The notes beneath the pieces were generated by a model. It was not told the origin of the DNA and made no database searches. It worked only from the letters and a program-made list of their open reading frames with translations. Of a stretch of 37,142 nt of DNA, positions 1 to 8,748 are shown in pieces (positions within the stretch are counted from its first letter, which is position 1; every line of letters starts with the position of its first letter). The DNA comes from a virus: positions 1-37,142 of the IMG/VR virus record IMGVR_UViG_3300009285_002699. One strand, 5' to 3'. The position numbers and the translations under genes were made by a program.

Positions 1-222
1 TGGGTTGCCCCAATCGAAACCCCCCGCCGTGTCGGTGGGCGTTACTGCGGTCTGCGCGAATGCGCCAGCCGGGGTCACGAAATTCCATACTAGCGTGAGG
101 CCGGTGGCGTTGTAGACAACGGAGGCCTCGATGGTAACAAAATCCGTTGAGTCTAAAAGAGGCAATTTATTGATTGGTACTTCTGCAAGTGATACATCTA
201 CGTCAAGCCAAATATCAGGCAA
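1..222 (-). CDS. Tail/baseplate structural protein, N-terminal part (cut by window edge)
   Basis: An open frame of 74 codons runs off the left edge. It starts with TTG at 222, six bases after an AGGAGG ribosome site (229-234), and no ATG fits that site. The product begins L/M-PDIWLDVDVSLAEVP and continues with short beta-strand-like stretches typical of phage tail or appendage proteins; I see no named domain. It is the last gene visible in the leftward tail-tip series. The HNH gene at 287 is divergent from it. Role as a virion surface or tail protein is inferred from position only. Confidence 0.6.
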   Translation of the reverse strand, partial: MPDIWLDVDVSLAEVPINKLPLLDSTDFVTIEASVVYNATGLTLVWNFVTPAGAFAQTAVTPTDTAGGFDWGNP

Positions 223-235
223 GGCAAGCCTCCTT

Positions 236-265
236 TTGTATCTTCGGTGTTAAACATGATATAAT
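236..265 (+). promoter_or_regulatory. Candidate promoter for the HNH endonuclease gene
   Basis: TTGTAT (236-241), an 18-base spacer and a perfect TATAAT (260-265) sit just before the ribosome site AAAGGA (273-278) and ATG 287. This would give the intruding plus-strand gene its own transcription inside a minus-strand operon. Confidence 0.45.
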
Positions 266-286
266 TCCCTTGAAAGGAATTGGATT

Positions 287-802
287 ATGAAGTGCAAATG
301 TGGATGCGGAGAGGAATTTGAACCAAGTAGGGCAACGCTTTACAGAATGAAACACGGCAAAGATTCTGGCTATATGCCCGGCCACCACAGCAAGGGCGTG
401 CGTAATGCTCGCTGGAAGGGAGGCCGCTTCATGTCCGCGAATGGGTATGTTTATACCCAGTGCCCCGACCATCCTAACGCTCTGAAAAAAGGCTATGTCG
501 GCTATATTGCGGAGCATCGCTATGTAATGAGCGAGCATCTTGGTAGGCCATTGGAAACACACGAGATTGTACACCATCTCAATGGTGATAAAGCGGATAA
601 TCGCATCGAGAATCTTGTGGTGGTCTCGCGGGCCAAGCATGCCGGTATTCATACACGAGGAGAGGGCAATGGGAATTGGCATGGAGGCCGTGTCCCTATC
701 GTCTGCCAGACGTGCGGAAAAGAGTTCTTGCCGAAAGATAGAAGAAATGACTATGGGGCGAAATATTGCTCTAACCAATGTTTCTACGATAGACACAACT
801 AG
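287..802 (+). CDS. HNH homing-type endonuclease, free-standing
   Basis: 171 residues. The central HNH core is visible: EHRYVMSEHLGRPL (about 76-89), then VHHLNGDKADNR (95-106) and IENL (107-110), giving the metal-binding H, N and downstream residues of the phage HNH family. The N-terminus has a CKCGCGEEF zinc-knuckle-like start and the C-terminus a CQTCGKEF...YCSNQC zinc ribbon (140-165). WKGGR and WHGGR repeats flank the core, as in DNA-binding NUMOD-type extensions. Such genes are selfish elements that cut alleles lacking them and spread by repair. It lies opposite to and between tail genes, with a ribosome site AAAGGA and its own probable promoter. It ends 3 bases before the convergent DNRLRE gene. 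Confidence 0.9.
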   Translation: MKCKCGCGEEFEPSRATLYRMKHGKDSGYMPGHHSKGVRNARWKGGRFMSANGYVYTQCPDHPNALKKGYVGYIAEHRYVMSEHLGRPLETHEIVHHLNGDKADNRIENLVVVSRAKHAGIHTRGEGNGNWHGGRVPIVCQTCGKEFLPKDRRNDYGAKYCSNQCFYDRHN

Positions 803-805
803 CTC

Positions 806-1450
806 CTATTGCTGTGCATAATAATAATACGGATTGCCCGCGGCGGTGTAGGTCACGACCAGCTTGGGGCGATATGCCTCAGTTGCATGGTCTGACGAAA
901 AGAAACCTATTCTTGCACTTGAGGTTATTTGCCTGAGTTGCCATCCATAATTGGCGACCAATAAGTTTTCTACTCGCGCGGCAGTCAACGTAAACGCAAT
1001 AACATCAAAGGCGTCGGCTGCGCCAGAGGTATACGATTGATCCGCATCAGGAGTGCTATCGAAATCTGTACCCGAAACAGAGCATCCTGCATCGCTCCCC
1101 CCATTGTTGCCCACATCCCCAGCCCAGCGCGTAGCAGATGGGACGGCATAATTCCAACTGCTATTTTCAATCCAAGCGGAATTTGCCGATAAAATTTGAG
1201 AAATAGCCACACGTCCCGCGCCCCAGTTTGACAAGATGTTGCTAACAGTCAAATAAAGTATGGCCGAATCAATAGTCGAGCCGGATGGGATTGAGGTCAA
1301 ATCAAGCTTTATGAGGCTATTGCGCTCTCCTAGTCCGGCATGGTATACATCAAGTGTGGTACCCCCTCCTCCCAAAGCATTTGGAGAAAATGCCGGAAGG
1401 CTAGTATCAATCCCCTCCGTCGCATCTGGCTGCAAAGTAAGCGTCGTCAT
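806..1450 (-). CDS. DNRLRE-domain-like virion protein
   Basis: 214 residues. The pattern LTLQPDATEGIDTSL near the N-terminus, then NSLIKLDLTSIPSGSTIDSAILYLTV (around 44-69) and the closing RPKLVVTYTA match the DNRLRE/carbohydrate-binding jelly-roll family found in phage appendages and secreted proteins. A role in host-surface or sugar binding is inferred. It directly follows the 78-residue gene (TAG stop then ATG with no gap), so the two are co-translated. The tyrosine-rich tail NPYYYYAQQ is unusual and may be an exposed peptide. Confidence 0.7.
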   Translation of the reverse strand: MTTLTLQPDATEGIDTSLPAFSPNALGGGGTTLDVYHAGLGERNSLIKLDLTSIPSGSTIDSAILYLTVSNILSNWGAGRVAISQILSANSAWIENSSWNYAVPSATRWAGDVGNNGGSDAGCSVSGTDFDSTPDADQSYTSGAADAFDVIAFTLTAARVENLLVANYGWQLRQITSSARIGFFSSDHATEAYRPKLVVTYTAAGNPYYYYAQQ

Positions 1451-1687
1451 CTACCCCTCCCTCCCTGGCGTCCACTCCCCGCGCCGGTGCGCCTCGCTCA
1501 CCAGCGCCGCCAGCGCGTCCAGCGTCCTGTTTGCGGGCTTCCACCCCAACTTTTGGGCAATCACCAGCCAGCCGGGGGCGTCGTTCAGGGACACACGCGC
1601 CTGGGCGATGAGTTCTAGGATGCGCTTGCAGTCGTCCTCAGTGAGGGGAACACCTAGATTATTGGGGGTTGCATTTTGTGAGTTCAT
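1451..1687 (-). CDS. Small hypothetical protein upstream of the DNRLRE gene
   Basis: 78 residues, mostly helical, beginning MNSQNATPNNLGVPL and ending GEWTPGREG. No known family recognised. Its stop abuts the ATG of the DNRLRE protein, which suggests a shared transcript, perhaps a chaperone or small structural partner. The 109 bases between its start and the plus-strand gene at 1797 hold divergent regulatory space; I see no convincing promoter there. Confidence 0.55.
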   Translation of the reverse strand: MNSQNATPNNLGVPLTEDDCKRILELIAQARVSLNDAPGWLVIAQKLGWKPANRTLDALAALVSEAHRRGEWTPGREG

Positions 1688-1796
1688 GGTATACTTATAC
1701 TGAAGTAGCGGCGCGGTTTGGCCCGCCCGCTACACGGCCCAATACAGAATTTATCGGGCGCAGTAATGATAACACAACAAACCTGAGGAGTCTTCG

Positions 1797-2084
1797 ATGA
1801 AACGCATTTTGATTGTGGTCGCTTTGCTGGCAGTATTGCTCATTGCGGCAGATGTCATCCATTTGGAAATCGGGCAGCCGTTTCTTCCCAACCTCGATTG
1901 CTCACTCAACTATCTGGGTAAATATCAAGGCCCTGGCGGGCGTTGGTTTTTTGGCTACCAGGAAACTGGCGTGGGCTGCCAAACACAGACACAATACGTG
2001 ACTGACTGCCGTCTTGAGTTCTACGACAAGCTGTATTATGGCGGTCACGAACAGTGGATTTACGAGTGTGTATCACGCCAGTAA
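1797..2084 (+). CDS. Small secreted or membrane-anchored protein
   Basis: 95 residues on the strand opposite to the tail genes. MKR then a hydrophobic stretch (about residues 4-20, ILIVVALLAVLLIAADV) forms a signal peptide or single membrane anchor. The remainder has four cysteines (two pairs around 35-80) suited to disulphides outside the membrane, and many aromatics. A strong GAGGAG ribosome site precedes ATG 1797. Isolated opposite-strand genes of this kind are often 'morons' that alter the host surface; that is inference. Its 3' end overlaps the 3' end of the convergent fibre gene by 12 bases. Confidence 0.65.
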   Translation: MKRILIVVALLAVLLIAADVIHLEIGQPFLPNLDCSLNYLGKYQGPGGRWFFGYQETGVGCQTQTQYVTDCRLEFYDKLYYGGHEQWIYECVSRQ

Positions 2085-2873
2085 TCCTATAGTTTGAAAT
2101 TTGCTCTCCATTTGATCTACTCGCACCTGGAGATTTTTGACCACGGATAGAAGAGTATCCATTTCGTTTTCGCTTGCAAATCCATATATTGCTGGGCCGA
2201 CAGACTGAATGGAGTAATCTGGCGTTGCGGGGCCATCATGTGTAATCTGTGTAAGAGCAGCCGTTAGAGCGGTAGGTTGTACGGCGGGAGTGGTATTCCA
2301 AAAACCCAGCTTTTGGCTTGTGGCTGTGCCGATTTTCGTTCCGGTTGTGGTTCCAACTGCAATAGCATAAGCATCTGTAAATTCAAGTCCGGCAGTAAGT
2401 AAAAGCCATTGATCTGCCGCGGCGATGCCCGATAAATCCAGGTGTGCCTTATCATCAGAATAAATATTAAATATTGCAACCCCGCCCCCCGATATTGCAT
2501 TGGCACTTAAGGATAATTGAGCCTCGTTTGCCGACCCGACCGGCGGGGCCGCCGCCAATGTTACATTACTATATCCCCCCGACTCGTTTCCGGTTATCGC
2601 CCCCACCACATCTCGTGTTGTTTTATTTATAAAACGGAATAAACTTGACCCATCTGCATTTAGCGTAATGCCCATATCATCTAAAACTACTTGTTCCCCG
2701 GCAACCACAATCCGTTCAAAGCTTTCGGAAATCTGGTCTGCTGACCGCGCCAAATCCGGCGGGGCAACCTTATTCTCAAAGCCCCCCTGCGCCTGCCGGA
2801 CGTAGGCCTGCGTCTCCGCGAGGAACCGGGGGACGCTATTCTGCCTCAGTAAGCTATCGAAGTGTCCAGGCAT
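2073..2873 (-). CDS. Tail fibre-like protein
   Basis: 266 residues. The N-terminal half (MPGHFDSLLRQNSVP, then a helical region to about 60) looks like an attachment segment. The middle is Gly/Ala/Ser/Thr-rich beta sequence containing GFWNTTPAVQPTAL (about 190-203), a phrase typical of phage tail fibres and adhesins. The last 25 residues (LSVVKNLQVRVDQMESK) form a heptad coiled coil for trimerisation. It overlaps the start of the preceding gene's stop at 2873, so it is in the same operon as the baseplate gene. Confidence 0.7.
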   Translation of the reverse strand: MPGHFDSLLRQNSVPRFLAETQAYVRQAQGGFENKVAPPDLARSADQISESFERIVVAGEQVVLDDMGITLNADGSSLFRFINKTTRDVVGAITGNESGGYSNVTLAAAPPVGSANEAQLSLSANAISGGGVAIFNIYSDDKAHLDLSGIAAADQWLLLTAGLEFTDAYAIAVGTTTGTKIGTATSQKLGFWNTTPAVQPTALTAALTQITHDGPATPDYSIQSVGPAIYGFASENEMDTLLSVVKNLQVRVDQMESKFQTIGLLA

Positions 2874-3970
2874 TATTGATACACGCTTAAAATCTCTTGC
2901 AACCAGGCGTCGAATAAGGCCTCGGTCGCGGTGTCAATCATCGTGACTTCGGCATACCCATCACTTTCGTTATAACGCACCCCCAGCGCCCTCAAAGTGG
3001 TGTTCACGCCCAGCCCGCCGGTGCCGCCGATGCCGCTCTCCATGAACCCGCGCTTCTCCAACACCATCCGGTGTGTGCTTCCTGGGCGCAAGCTCAGTGT
3101 TAGGTCGCGGTCGCGGCTGGGGAACGCTTTGACCTTGATAGTCGTTTTAGGAACGGCCTGGTCGCGCAGGATGGTTCTCGCCAGCGCGATAGCCTGTTTT
3201 GGGCTGATGACTTTGACGCTCACCGATCCCCACCAGACCCCGAACTCCTCGACCGGCGCGGTGGTGGATGGCAGTACAACGTCCACCACGTCCCCCGATT
3301 TCAACTGTGCTTTCACGAACAGCTTCGTCCACAGGTCGCCGCTCATCACCGGAGATGCGCCAGGGTCTACAGCCACATTCGCGCCGTGCCACATCGCCTC
3401 GCCAGGGAATTTGGCCCGCGGCGTCACGTTCAATTCCCAAAGCGTTTGTCCATTGTCCAGCATCGGCTCGAAGTAATATTCGGAATAGGTGACGTCCAGC
3501 ACCGAATTGATTGCGTCCATGATGTACATGCCCGACCCAATTGTCCCGTTCTCCAATTCGCTCTGTCCAAGTTGCATCGTGCCTATCTGGACGATGGGAG
3601 TCTGTCCCTGCTGGTTGGCGTGTTGTAGCAACCAGCGTATCATCGCTCCGCCATCCAGCCCATTTGGAGGCGCTTCCAAAACTACGCGGTGGTCAAAATA
3701 GACTTCTGGGCCATAGACCTCACAAAGAAATCTCGAATCGCTCCATTCCTTATTGACGAACACGACGCCAGCCCAGGGCCGAAAATTCTCCGACCATACT
3801 ATCACCCGATTGCCCACAGCGAAGTTATCGGGGTCGATATTGAAATCTGTAATCGGCGGGAATAAAGAGGCGTGCCCCATTTTGCCCAGCACCCATTCCC
3901 GCTGCGCTTCGCAGCGCAAATCGGTGAGCGGTATTCCCTGGCGGTCGTGCACGAGGACGCGGTAGCTCAT
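2873..3970 (-). CDS. Baseplate/tail-hub protein, Gp37-like
   Basis: 365 residues. MSYRVLVHDRQGIPL, the GNRVIVWSENFRPWAGVV segment (about 53-70) and the repeated beta segments followed by a late ARTILRDQ/YNESDGYAEVTMIDTAT region resemble siphovirus ReqiPepy6 Gp37-like proteins, which form the tail hub or tail-associated component next to the distal tail protein. ATG and the upstream TAA share one base (TAATG at 3970), indicating translational coupling. Family assignment is from recalled pattern, not alignment. Confidence 0.65.
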   Translation of the reverse strand: MSYRVLVHDRQGIPLTDLRCEAQREWVLGKMGHASLFPPITDFNIDPDNFAVGNRVIVWSENFRPWAGVVFVNKEWSDSRFLCEVYGPEVYFDHRVVLEAPPNGLDGGAMIRWLLQHANQQGQTPIVQIGTMQLGQSELENGTIGSGMYIMDAINSVLDVTYSEYYFEPMLDNGQTLWELNVTPRAKFPGEAMWHGANVAVDPGASPVMSGDLWTKLFVKAQLKSGDVVDVVLPSTTAPVEEFGVWWGSVSVKVISPKQAIALARTILRDQAVPKTTIKVKAFPSRDRDLTLSLRPGSTHRMVLEKRGFMESGIGGTGGLGVNTTLRALGVRYNESDGYAEVTMIDTATEALFDAWLQEILSVYQ

Positions 3971-6534
3971 TAATTGTTCCTGTCGAAGTAGAAGAAGTCC
4001 AGCGTCACGTTGCCTGTCCCCTGATCCTCGAACAGGATTGTGTTGGCTTCGGGCAAGACCATTAAATCAATTTGCCGCACCTCCTCCGGCGTTGAGAAGT
4101 TGGCGAGTTGGTTGCTGCCGTCGTCCAACTTGAAATATTTATGCCGTTCGGTGTCCAGCACCACGATTTCGCTCGCCGCCAGCGAACCGGCCCAGCGGAT
4201 TTTTTTGCCCGTGTTTTGGTTAGTCAAGACTATATCGGGGTTAATCGTGGTCGTAGTTCCGGCCCCACCTCCCGCTGTTTCGTTTTCTGCGCCGATAGCT
4301 ACTGTTGGGAATGTGCCGCTGGTCAGCCCCACAATGATTTGTGTGGCCTCCACGAGCGCCTGATATTGTGTGGATTCCGAGAACGGCATTTCCCCATTCA
4401 TGTAAATTTGCAGAATCTTGGCAGATGTGAAGGTTTCATTAGTGCTGTTATTGTTCCAGTTCTCCCAGGTTGCGTCAACCGAAGGCGCGGTCTGAGTATA
4501 GTCAGCAATAGCCGTCATCTGCTCGCGCGAATTGCCGGAGCGCACTTGAACGGTAGGCCAATAGGCATTGTCGGTTGCATACTTTTCGCCAGTGATAGTC
4601 ACATCGTCCATCATGGCAACCGGCAAAGGCCCCAATTCCCAAAAGCCTTCAAACCGTGTGCGCTTATAAATCGCCCCGTCTTTCTGTGCTTTTATCCGAA
4701 TACCCAATTCCGAGGCGGGGTCGGCAATAGTATCCTGGTTTGCCGTGTAAAATCTAACGGCTTCGGGGTTATTTGCTTCTGGCGGGTCGTAAGAGATTCC
4801 GATAGCAGACCATTCCGCAGCCCGGCCTCCCAGGGCCGTATCCATGCTGGTGAAATCCCACCTGTCGTTCTCGGAGGTCAGGTCAAACATCGGCTTTCGG
4901 TCATCCGCCCCTGGGGTGTTGGGCGAAACGGTCGTATATTTCCCATATTCCAAATAAACTTCAAAGGGGATATGGGTAATCGTTACTCCTGCCGCGTGGG
5001 AGGCCTCCGCCGAGCCATGCGCCGCACGTTTAACACCCAGTAATTTCCCGTCCAGCGCCGCGCTTTTGCTAGTATAGGTAAAATATTCACTTCCGATTTT
5101 GACGATGCCGGAGGTAGGCAAATCTTGATGCGCCTGATAATTAGCCGCAGAAACCGCAAATTGGATATTCCCAATCGCACCCGAAGAAGCAATAGCCGTT
5201 CCTAGCGTGGCCGTGATTTTCTTTGGTAGATTTAGCCGCGCCCAGATTTCAGTACTGGTAGTGTTTATATCCTGCAACCATCTGTCTACCAGCGCGCCAG
5301 CAACTTTGATCTGTAAGTCGTTTCCATTCGCCAGCATTTTCGAGCGCGCAATCACGGCGTTATTCGCATGGGTAGCCGCCGTGGTGCCACCAATACCCCG
5401 GAGACATCCGGTAAGTTGTGTCCCTGAATTCTCCGTCCAGGCAATCTGTTCAGTGTCTACGTAACCCATGCCCGAAGTTGGTAGTCCGCCCCCGACCGCG
5501 GTATCAATATCAATCGTAGCATCTGCCGCCCCAATACCGGCTATATTATCAATCTGATTACTGACCGTAGTATCATTTACCAGGGCTGACGTATCCAAGC
5601 CATTGCCCGATTCGGCGTTTGCAAGGTTTATCGGCCAGCCGAACACGCCCATGATTAGCGCGGTAGTATTAGGATTTGTAACCTCAACAAACCGCCGATA
5701 AAGCTGCCCCAGGTCGCCGATATCCGTTGCCCCCGACCGCGCCCCCGTGGGCTGGATTCGTACGATGGGTTCTGTGTGTACGTTCCCTGTAGGTGTTATC
5801 GTAAACGTTCCATTATGCGCCGGATTGGTTTCTGTGGTTTTTTGGAATGAATAAATCCATTTGCCGTCCGCGTGCGCAAAGGCCAATCCTCGTTGTCCTG
5901 TAAAGAACTTCTCGCCTCTCGTCACTCCGGTCAGGTTTCCGGCTGGCGATGCGCTCTTGCCCATCCAGCGAATGAATTCTGTCTTATAGCCCTCATCAAC
6001 CCAGCCCCAGCCATAAGCCGGAAACGTTCCGCTGTTCGTGTCCTCATTATCGAAGGCGATAGTCGTGGCCGTAGCATTCAGCGCCCCATTTAGCTGTACG
6101 CGCGTGATGCCGCGCCAAAACGAGCCGTTACATCCAAGCACCACGGCGAATCCAGTCTCGTTCGGGGTGATGGTTTTAGGCTTGACATACATCAACCACT
6201 TTTTATTATTGGCCCCCGTTGCGGTATCCTGGCAAATTAGGGTATGCAGTCTATCCCCATGCTCCGACGTGTCGAATAGCTCCGTAATGACATCGCGCCG
6301 CACGAAGTAATTGGAACTCGTCCCCATCGCCATGATGTCAATCTGGAACTCGATAAACTTCGCCTCTGGCTCGGAATGCACCAATTCCTTGCGTAACGCC
6401 GCATCAACGAATTTTAGGCTGGCCGCAGGCACGGCGATCAACTGGTTACGCAAATTGGCCGGCGTCTTTATCTCGTAATTTGAGGTGCTCGCCAGATCGG
6501 TATTGCCGTCGTAGGAGACGAAGGTCAGATTCAT
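3970..6534 (-). CDS. Large tail protein (distal-tail/baseplate component)
   Basis: 854 residues, the longest protein here, directly after the tape measure gene, where siphoviruses place the distal tail (Dit) protein. The first ~150 residues (MNLTFVSYDGNTDLASTSNYE; KFIEFQIDIMAMG) read like a Dit-type N-terminal domain. The rest has repeated TxxxxGxxYVDTEQIAW / VKIGSEYFTYTS-like blocks (about 335-500) that look like internal beta repeats, and a carbohydrate-binding-like C-terminus. Its start overlaps the tape measure stop (ATGA). It may combine Dit and adhesin roles; this is inferred. Confidence 0.7.
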   Translation of the reverse strand: MNLTFVSYDGNTDLASTSNYEIKTPANLRNQLIAVPAASLKFVDAALRKELVHSEPEAKFIEFQIDIMAMGTSSNYFVRRDVITELFDTSEHGDRLHTLICQDTATGANNKKWLMYVKPKTITPNETGFAVVLGCNGSFWRGITRVQLNGALNATATTIAFDNEDTNSGTFPAYGWGWVDEGYKTEFIRWMGKSASPAGNLTGVTRGEKFFTGQRGLAFAHADGKWIYSFQKTTETNPAHNGTFTITPTGNVHTEPIVRIQPTGARSGATDIGDLGQLYRRFVEVTNPNTTALIMGVFGWPINLANAESGNGLDTSALVNDTTVSNQIDNIAGIGAADATIDIDTAVGGGLPTSGMGYVDTEQIAWTENSGTQLTGCLRGIGGTTAATHANNAVIARSKMLANGNDLQIKVAGALVDRWLQDINTTSTEIWARLNLPKKITATLGTAIASSGAIGNIQFAVSAANYQAHQDLPTSGIVKIGSEYFTYTSKSAALDGKLLGVKRAAHGSAEASHAAGVTITHIPFEVYLEYGKYTTVSPNTPGADDRKPMFDLTSENDRWDFTSMDTALGGRAAEWSAIGISYDPPEANNPEAVRFYTANQDTIADPASELGIRIKAQKDGAIYKRTRFEGFWELGPLPVAMMDDVTITGEKYATDNAYWPTVQVRSGNSREQMTAIADYTQTAPSVDATWENWNNNSTNETFTSAKILQIYMNGEMPFSESTQYQALVEATQIIVGLTSGTFPTVAIGAENETAGGGAGTTTTINPDIVLTNQNTGKKIRWAGSLAASEIVVLDTERHKYFKLDDGSNQLANFSTPEEVRQIDLMVLPEANTILFEDQGTGNVTLDFFYFDRNN

Positions 6535-8174
6535 GGCATCGTTCCTTCGCCGCCGCCTTCGGTTTCAATCGTTATCGTTACTTTCGGAAATCCTCCAAGG
6601 GTTTGAAATTGCTCGATAATTTCATTGAGTCGCTCCCGCATGGGATTAACTCCCTCATTTAAAATTGCAGTAAGGTCATCGATTACTCCGCCTCGCATTC
6701 CTCCCGATCCCAACAAAATCTCGTTAAATGCCCCCGTAAGAGGATCCTCGAATTTTCCCGCAATGGCGGATTTCACCGTGTTTTCGTCTATCAAATCAAT
6801 TGCCCCCGAAATTACATCGGTTAGCAATTGCCCCGCCGCTTCTGGTGTAATTCCGAGAAGTTCCGCAATTATATTCGCCCCCTCCTCCTGGGTTATTTCG
6901 CCCAACTGTATATCAAGCGCGACTGCCTCGATCTCCAAATTCTGCAATAATGCCTTTGCATCTTCTTTCGATAATGCTCCCCCCCGAAGCGCCGCATTAA
7001 TTAAATCCGAAATTCTCTGTAGGGCATCGCCGCCAGCTAAAACAAATTCAATGTCATTAATCTGATCCAGGATAGTTCCCGAAATGCCGCGGTCGATGTC
7101 ATCCCAAAATGAACCGATTTGAAATTTTATATCCCTTGCTTTCCTTTCGGCTTCGGATAATTCATCGGTAAAATCCTCGGCTTCCTCGGTGGCATCTCCT
7201 ATTCCCTCGCCCAAATCGTTCCAGTAGCGGGCGCCGAGCGCGCCCTTGTCAAATCGGCGATTTACGCGAAGCTCGAATTCGCTCCAGTTATCTGCCATCC
7301 ACTGAATTGAGCGGCTTGCCTTTTTCCCCACATCCTCAAAGGTTATCCCTAGACGATTTAATACCGTATCATACGAAACGACATTTCCTGTAATAGTACT
7401 TACTACCTCGCCAGAGAATTTATATTCGAGGTTGAGTTCCTTTTGTTTTTCTTTGGTAAGTTGGGTTTGTATAATAGATTGTTTATATATTAGGGTTAAT
7501 TTTTCCACACTGCCAGCATAATCCCCAAATATTTTTGCACCCTGGAGTGCATTTACCTTTTGTTGGACAGCTATGAGTTCTTTTTCTTTTGCAGCTAATT
7601 CGCCAGTCTTATCGGCCAATCGGGCTTCCGCAATAAAGGCTTCTCGCATCCGTTCTGCCCACTCACCCACCATGTCAGCAACTTTTCGGGTTGCAAAATA
7701 GAGCGAGGCAGTACCAATTGCCCCCTTTGCAATTTGTAATAGAGCCTTATTCCATTTTTTAGTTTCTGCCTCTGCTTCTTTTGTGGCCTCGGCGGTTCTC
7801 TCTGTTCCAGCTTCGAGATTACGCAATTCCCCGTCGACAAGCTGAGCACCCCCCCTAATTAATTTCAATGTGTCATCGAAGGATAATCCCGCCTCAGACG
7901 CCTGCTTCAATATAGCGACATCGGCGGTCATAATCTCGTTTAATTCTCGGATACTATCCGATGCCCCCTGGACTTCTTCGCCCGTTTTTGCAGTATTAGC
8001 CCCCATTTCATCCATTGCCAAATCAGCGGCAACCCCCTTTTTGTATAATTCTTCTAGGTGTTTATTTAATTCTTCGGCCTTGTCCCCCATTGCATCCAAT
8101 CCGGCAGTAGCACTATCTATCCCCGGCCCCGATTCATCAATCGTCTTGATAACCAGCTCTACGGGCACAGCCAT
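6531..8174 (-). CDS. Tape measure protein (short)
   Basis: 547 residues, almost entirely helical, with long Ala/Glu/Lys-rich coiled-coil stretches (about 20-260), a hydrophobic segment near 145-175 (LLQIAKGAIGTASLYF) and a Gly-rich end. It follows the frameshifted chaperone pair, the invariant position of the tape measure gene. Using the usual ~0.15 nm per residue, the tail would be about 80 nm long; that is inference. Its ATG overlaps the chaperone extension stop by one base (TAATG at 8174). Confidence 0.85.
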   Translation of the reverse strand: MAVPVELVIKTIDESGPGIDSATAGLDAMGDKAEELNKHLEELYKKGVAADLAMDEMGANTAKTGEEVQGASDSIRELNEIMTADVAILKQASEAGLSFDDTLKLIRGGAQLVDGELRNLEAGTERTAEATKEAEAETKKWNKALLQIAKGAIGTASLYFATRKVADMVGEWAERMREAFIAEARLADKTGELAAKEKELIAVQQKVNALQGAKIFGDYAGSVEKLTLIYKQSIIQTQLTKEKQKELNLEYKFSGEVVSTITGNVVSYDTVLNRLGITFEDVGKKASRSIQWMADNWSEFELRVNRRFDKGALGARYWNDLGEGIGDATEEAEDFTDELSEAERKARDIKFQIGSFWDDIDRGISGTILDQINDIEFVLAGGDALQRISDLINAALRGGALSKEDAKALLQNLEIEAVALDIQLGEITQEEGANIIAELLGITPEAAGQLLTDVISGAIDLIDENTVKSAIAGKFEDPLTGAFNEILLGSGGMRGGVIDDLTAILNEGVNPMRERLNEIIEQFQTLGGFPKVTITIETEGGGEGTMP

Positions 8175-8739
8175 TAGATAAACCCTCCCTGCCTAAGCGC
8201 GCGGATAAGACGCCTTTCGCTGTCGCTCAGGCGGTGAATTTCCTTCCCTATCATCCCCCGGAATCTGCTCAATGTTTCGTGAACGTTGCCAGCAGCCTTC
8301 ATCTTCTTCAACAATCCATAATCCTGGGCGAACAGGCCTCCGGTTTCAGGCAGTGTATGATAACGCTGCGCATCCCATTCCAAAACCAGTACCGGCGGCG
8401 GCGGCGCGCCTTTTTCGACGACCGCGACCACCGCCTCGATTAGTTTTTTTCTAGCTTTTCGAGCTTCGCCAGATGCGTACGAACGTCCAGCCCTGCCAGC
8501 ACGATCGCCTGCGCCGCATCTGGGCTGTCGCTCTTGTCCAGGTCGAATACCGTATAGTCCGGAATCGATGGGCATTCCCATTCCTGGATTAGCGGCTTGG
8601 CAGCCTCCCACAGCCTCAGATACATTTCCCTATCTGGCATAAGTGTTGCAATACCGTAGAACTCAAGTTGCTGCCTGACCGTGATTGCATCCGGCACGGT
8701 AAATTTTAGCTGGGGATTCTCGTGTTTGAATTCGGCCAT
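8174..8739 (-). CDS. Tail assembly chaperone, -1 frameshift fusion product
   Basis: Reading 8739 to the slippery site, slipping back one base and continuing in the -1 frame to 8174 gives a protein of about 188 residues: the 98-99-residue upstream part plus an 89-residue extension beginning LIEAVVAVVEKGAPPPPV. The extension frame is open well upstream of the slip point and has no good start of its own. The layout major tail protein - chaperone with -1 shift - tape measure is the lambda G/GT arrangement, where both forms guide tail assembly around the tape measure. Confidence 0.8.
8440..8739 (-). CDS. Tail assembly chaperone, short (G-like) form
   Basis: 99 residues, beginning MAEFKHENPQLKFTVPDA and ending LEKLEKN, stop TAA 8440-8442. 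It is produced when the ribosome does not slip at 8443-8449. ITVRQQLEFYGIATLMPD and WECPSIPDYTVFDLDK resemble phage tail chaperone N-termini. It follows the second major tail protein by nine bases. Confidence 0.8.
   Translation of the reverse strand: MAEFKHENPQLKFTVPDAITVRQQLEFYGIATLMPDREMYLRLWEAAKPLIQEWECPSIPDYTVFDLDKSDSPDAAQAIVLAGLDVRTHLAKLEKLEKN
8443..8449 (-). other. Programmed -1 ribosomal frameshift site (A AAA AAC)
   Basis: On the minus strand the heptamer A-AAA-AAC is positioned correctly in the zero frame (GAA AAA AAC) immediately before the UAA stop. Slipping one base back joins exactly to the downstream CTA ATC GAG frame. The following sequence is GC-rich (GAGGCGGTGGTCGCGG), which could form a stimulatory fold. 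Confidence 0.85.
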
Positions 8740-8748
8740 TTGATTCGC

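Noticed and set aside
215-796. A 193-codon open frame on the minus strand opposite the HNH gene
   Set aside because: It lies antisense to a clear HNH nuclease, has no family pattern and no ribosome site; the true minus gene here begins at 222 in another frame. This differs from the intein case, where both strands show family motifs.
4108-5043. A 311-codon plus-strand frame inside the large tail protein gene
   Set aside because: No recognisable motif, random-looking composition, no ribosome site; a shadow of the minus-strand tail gene.
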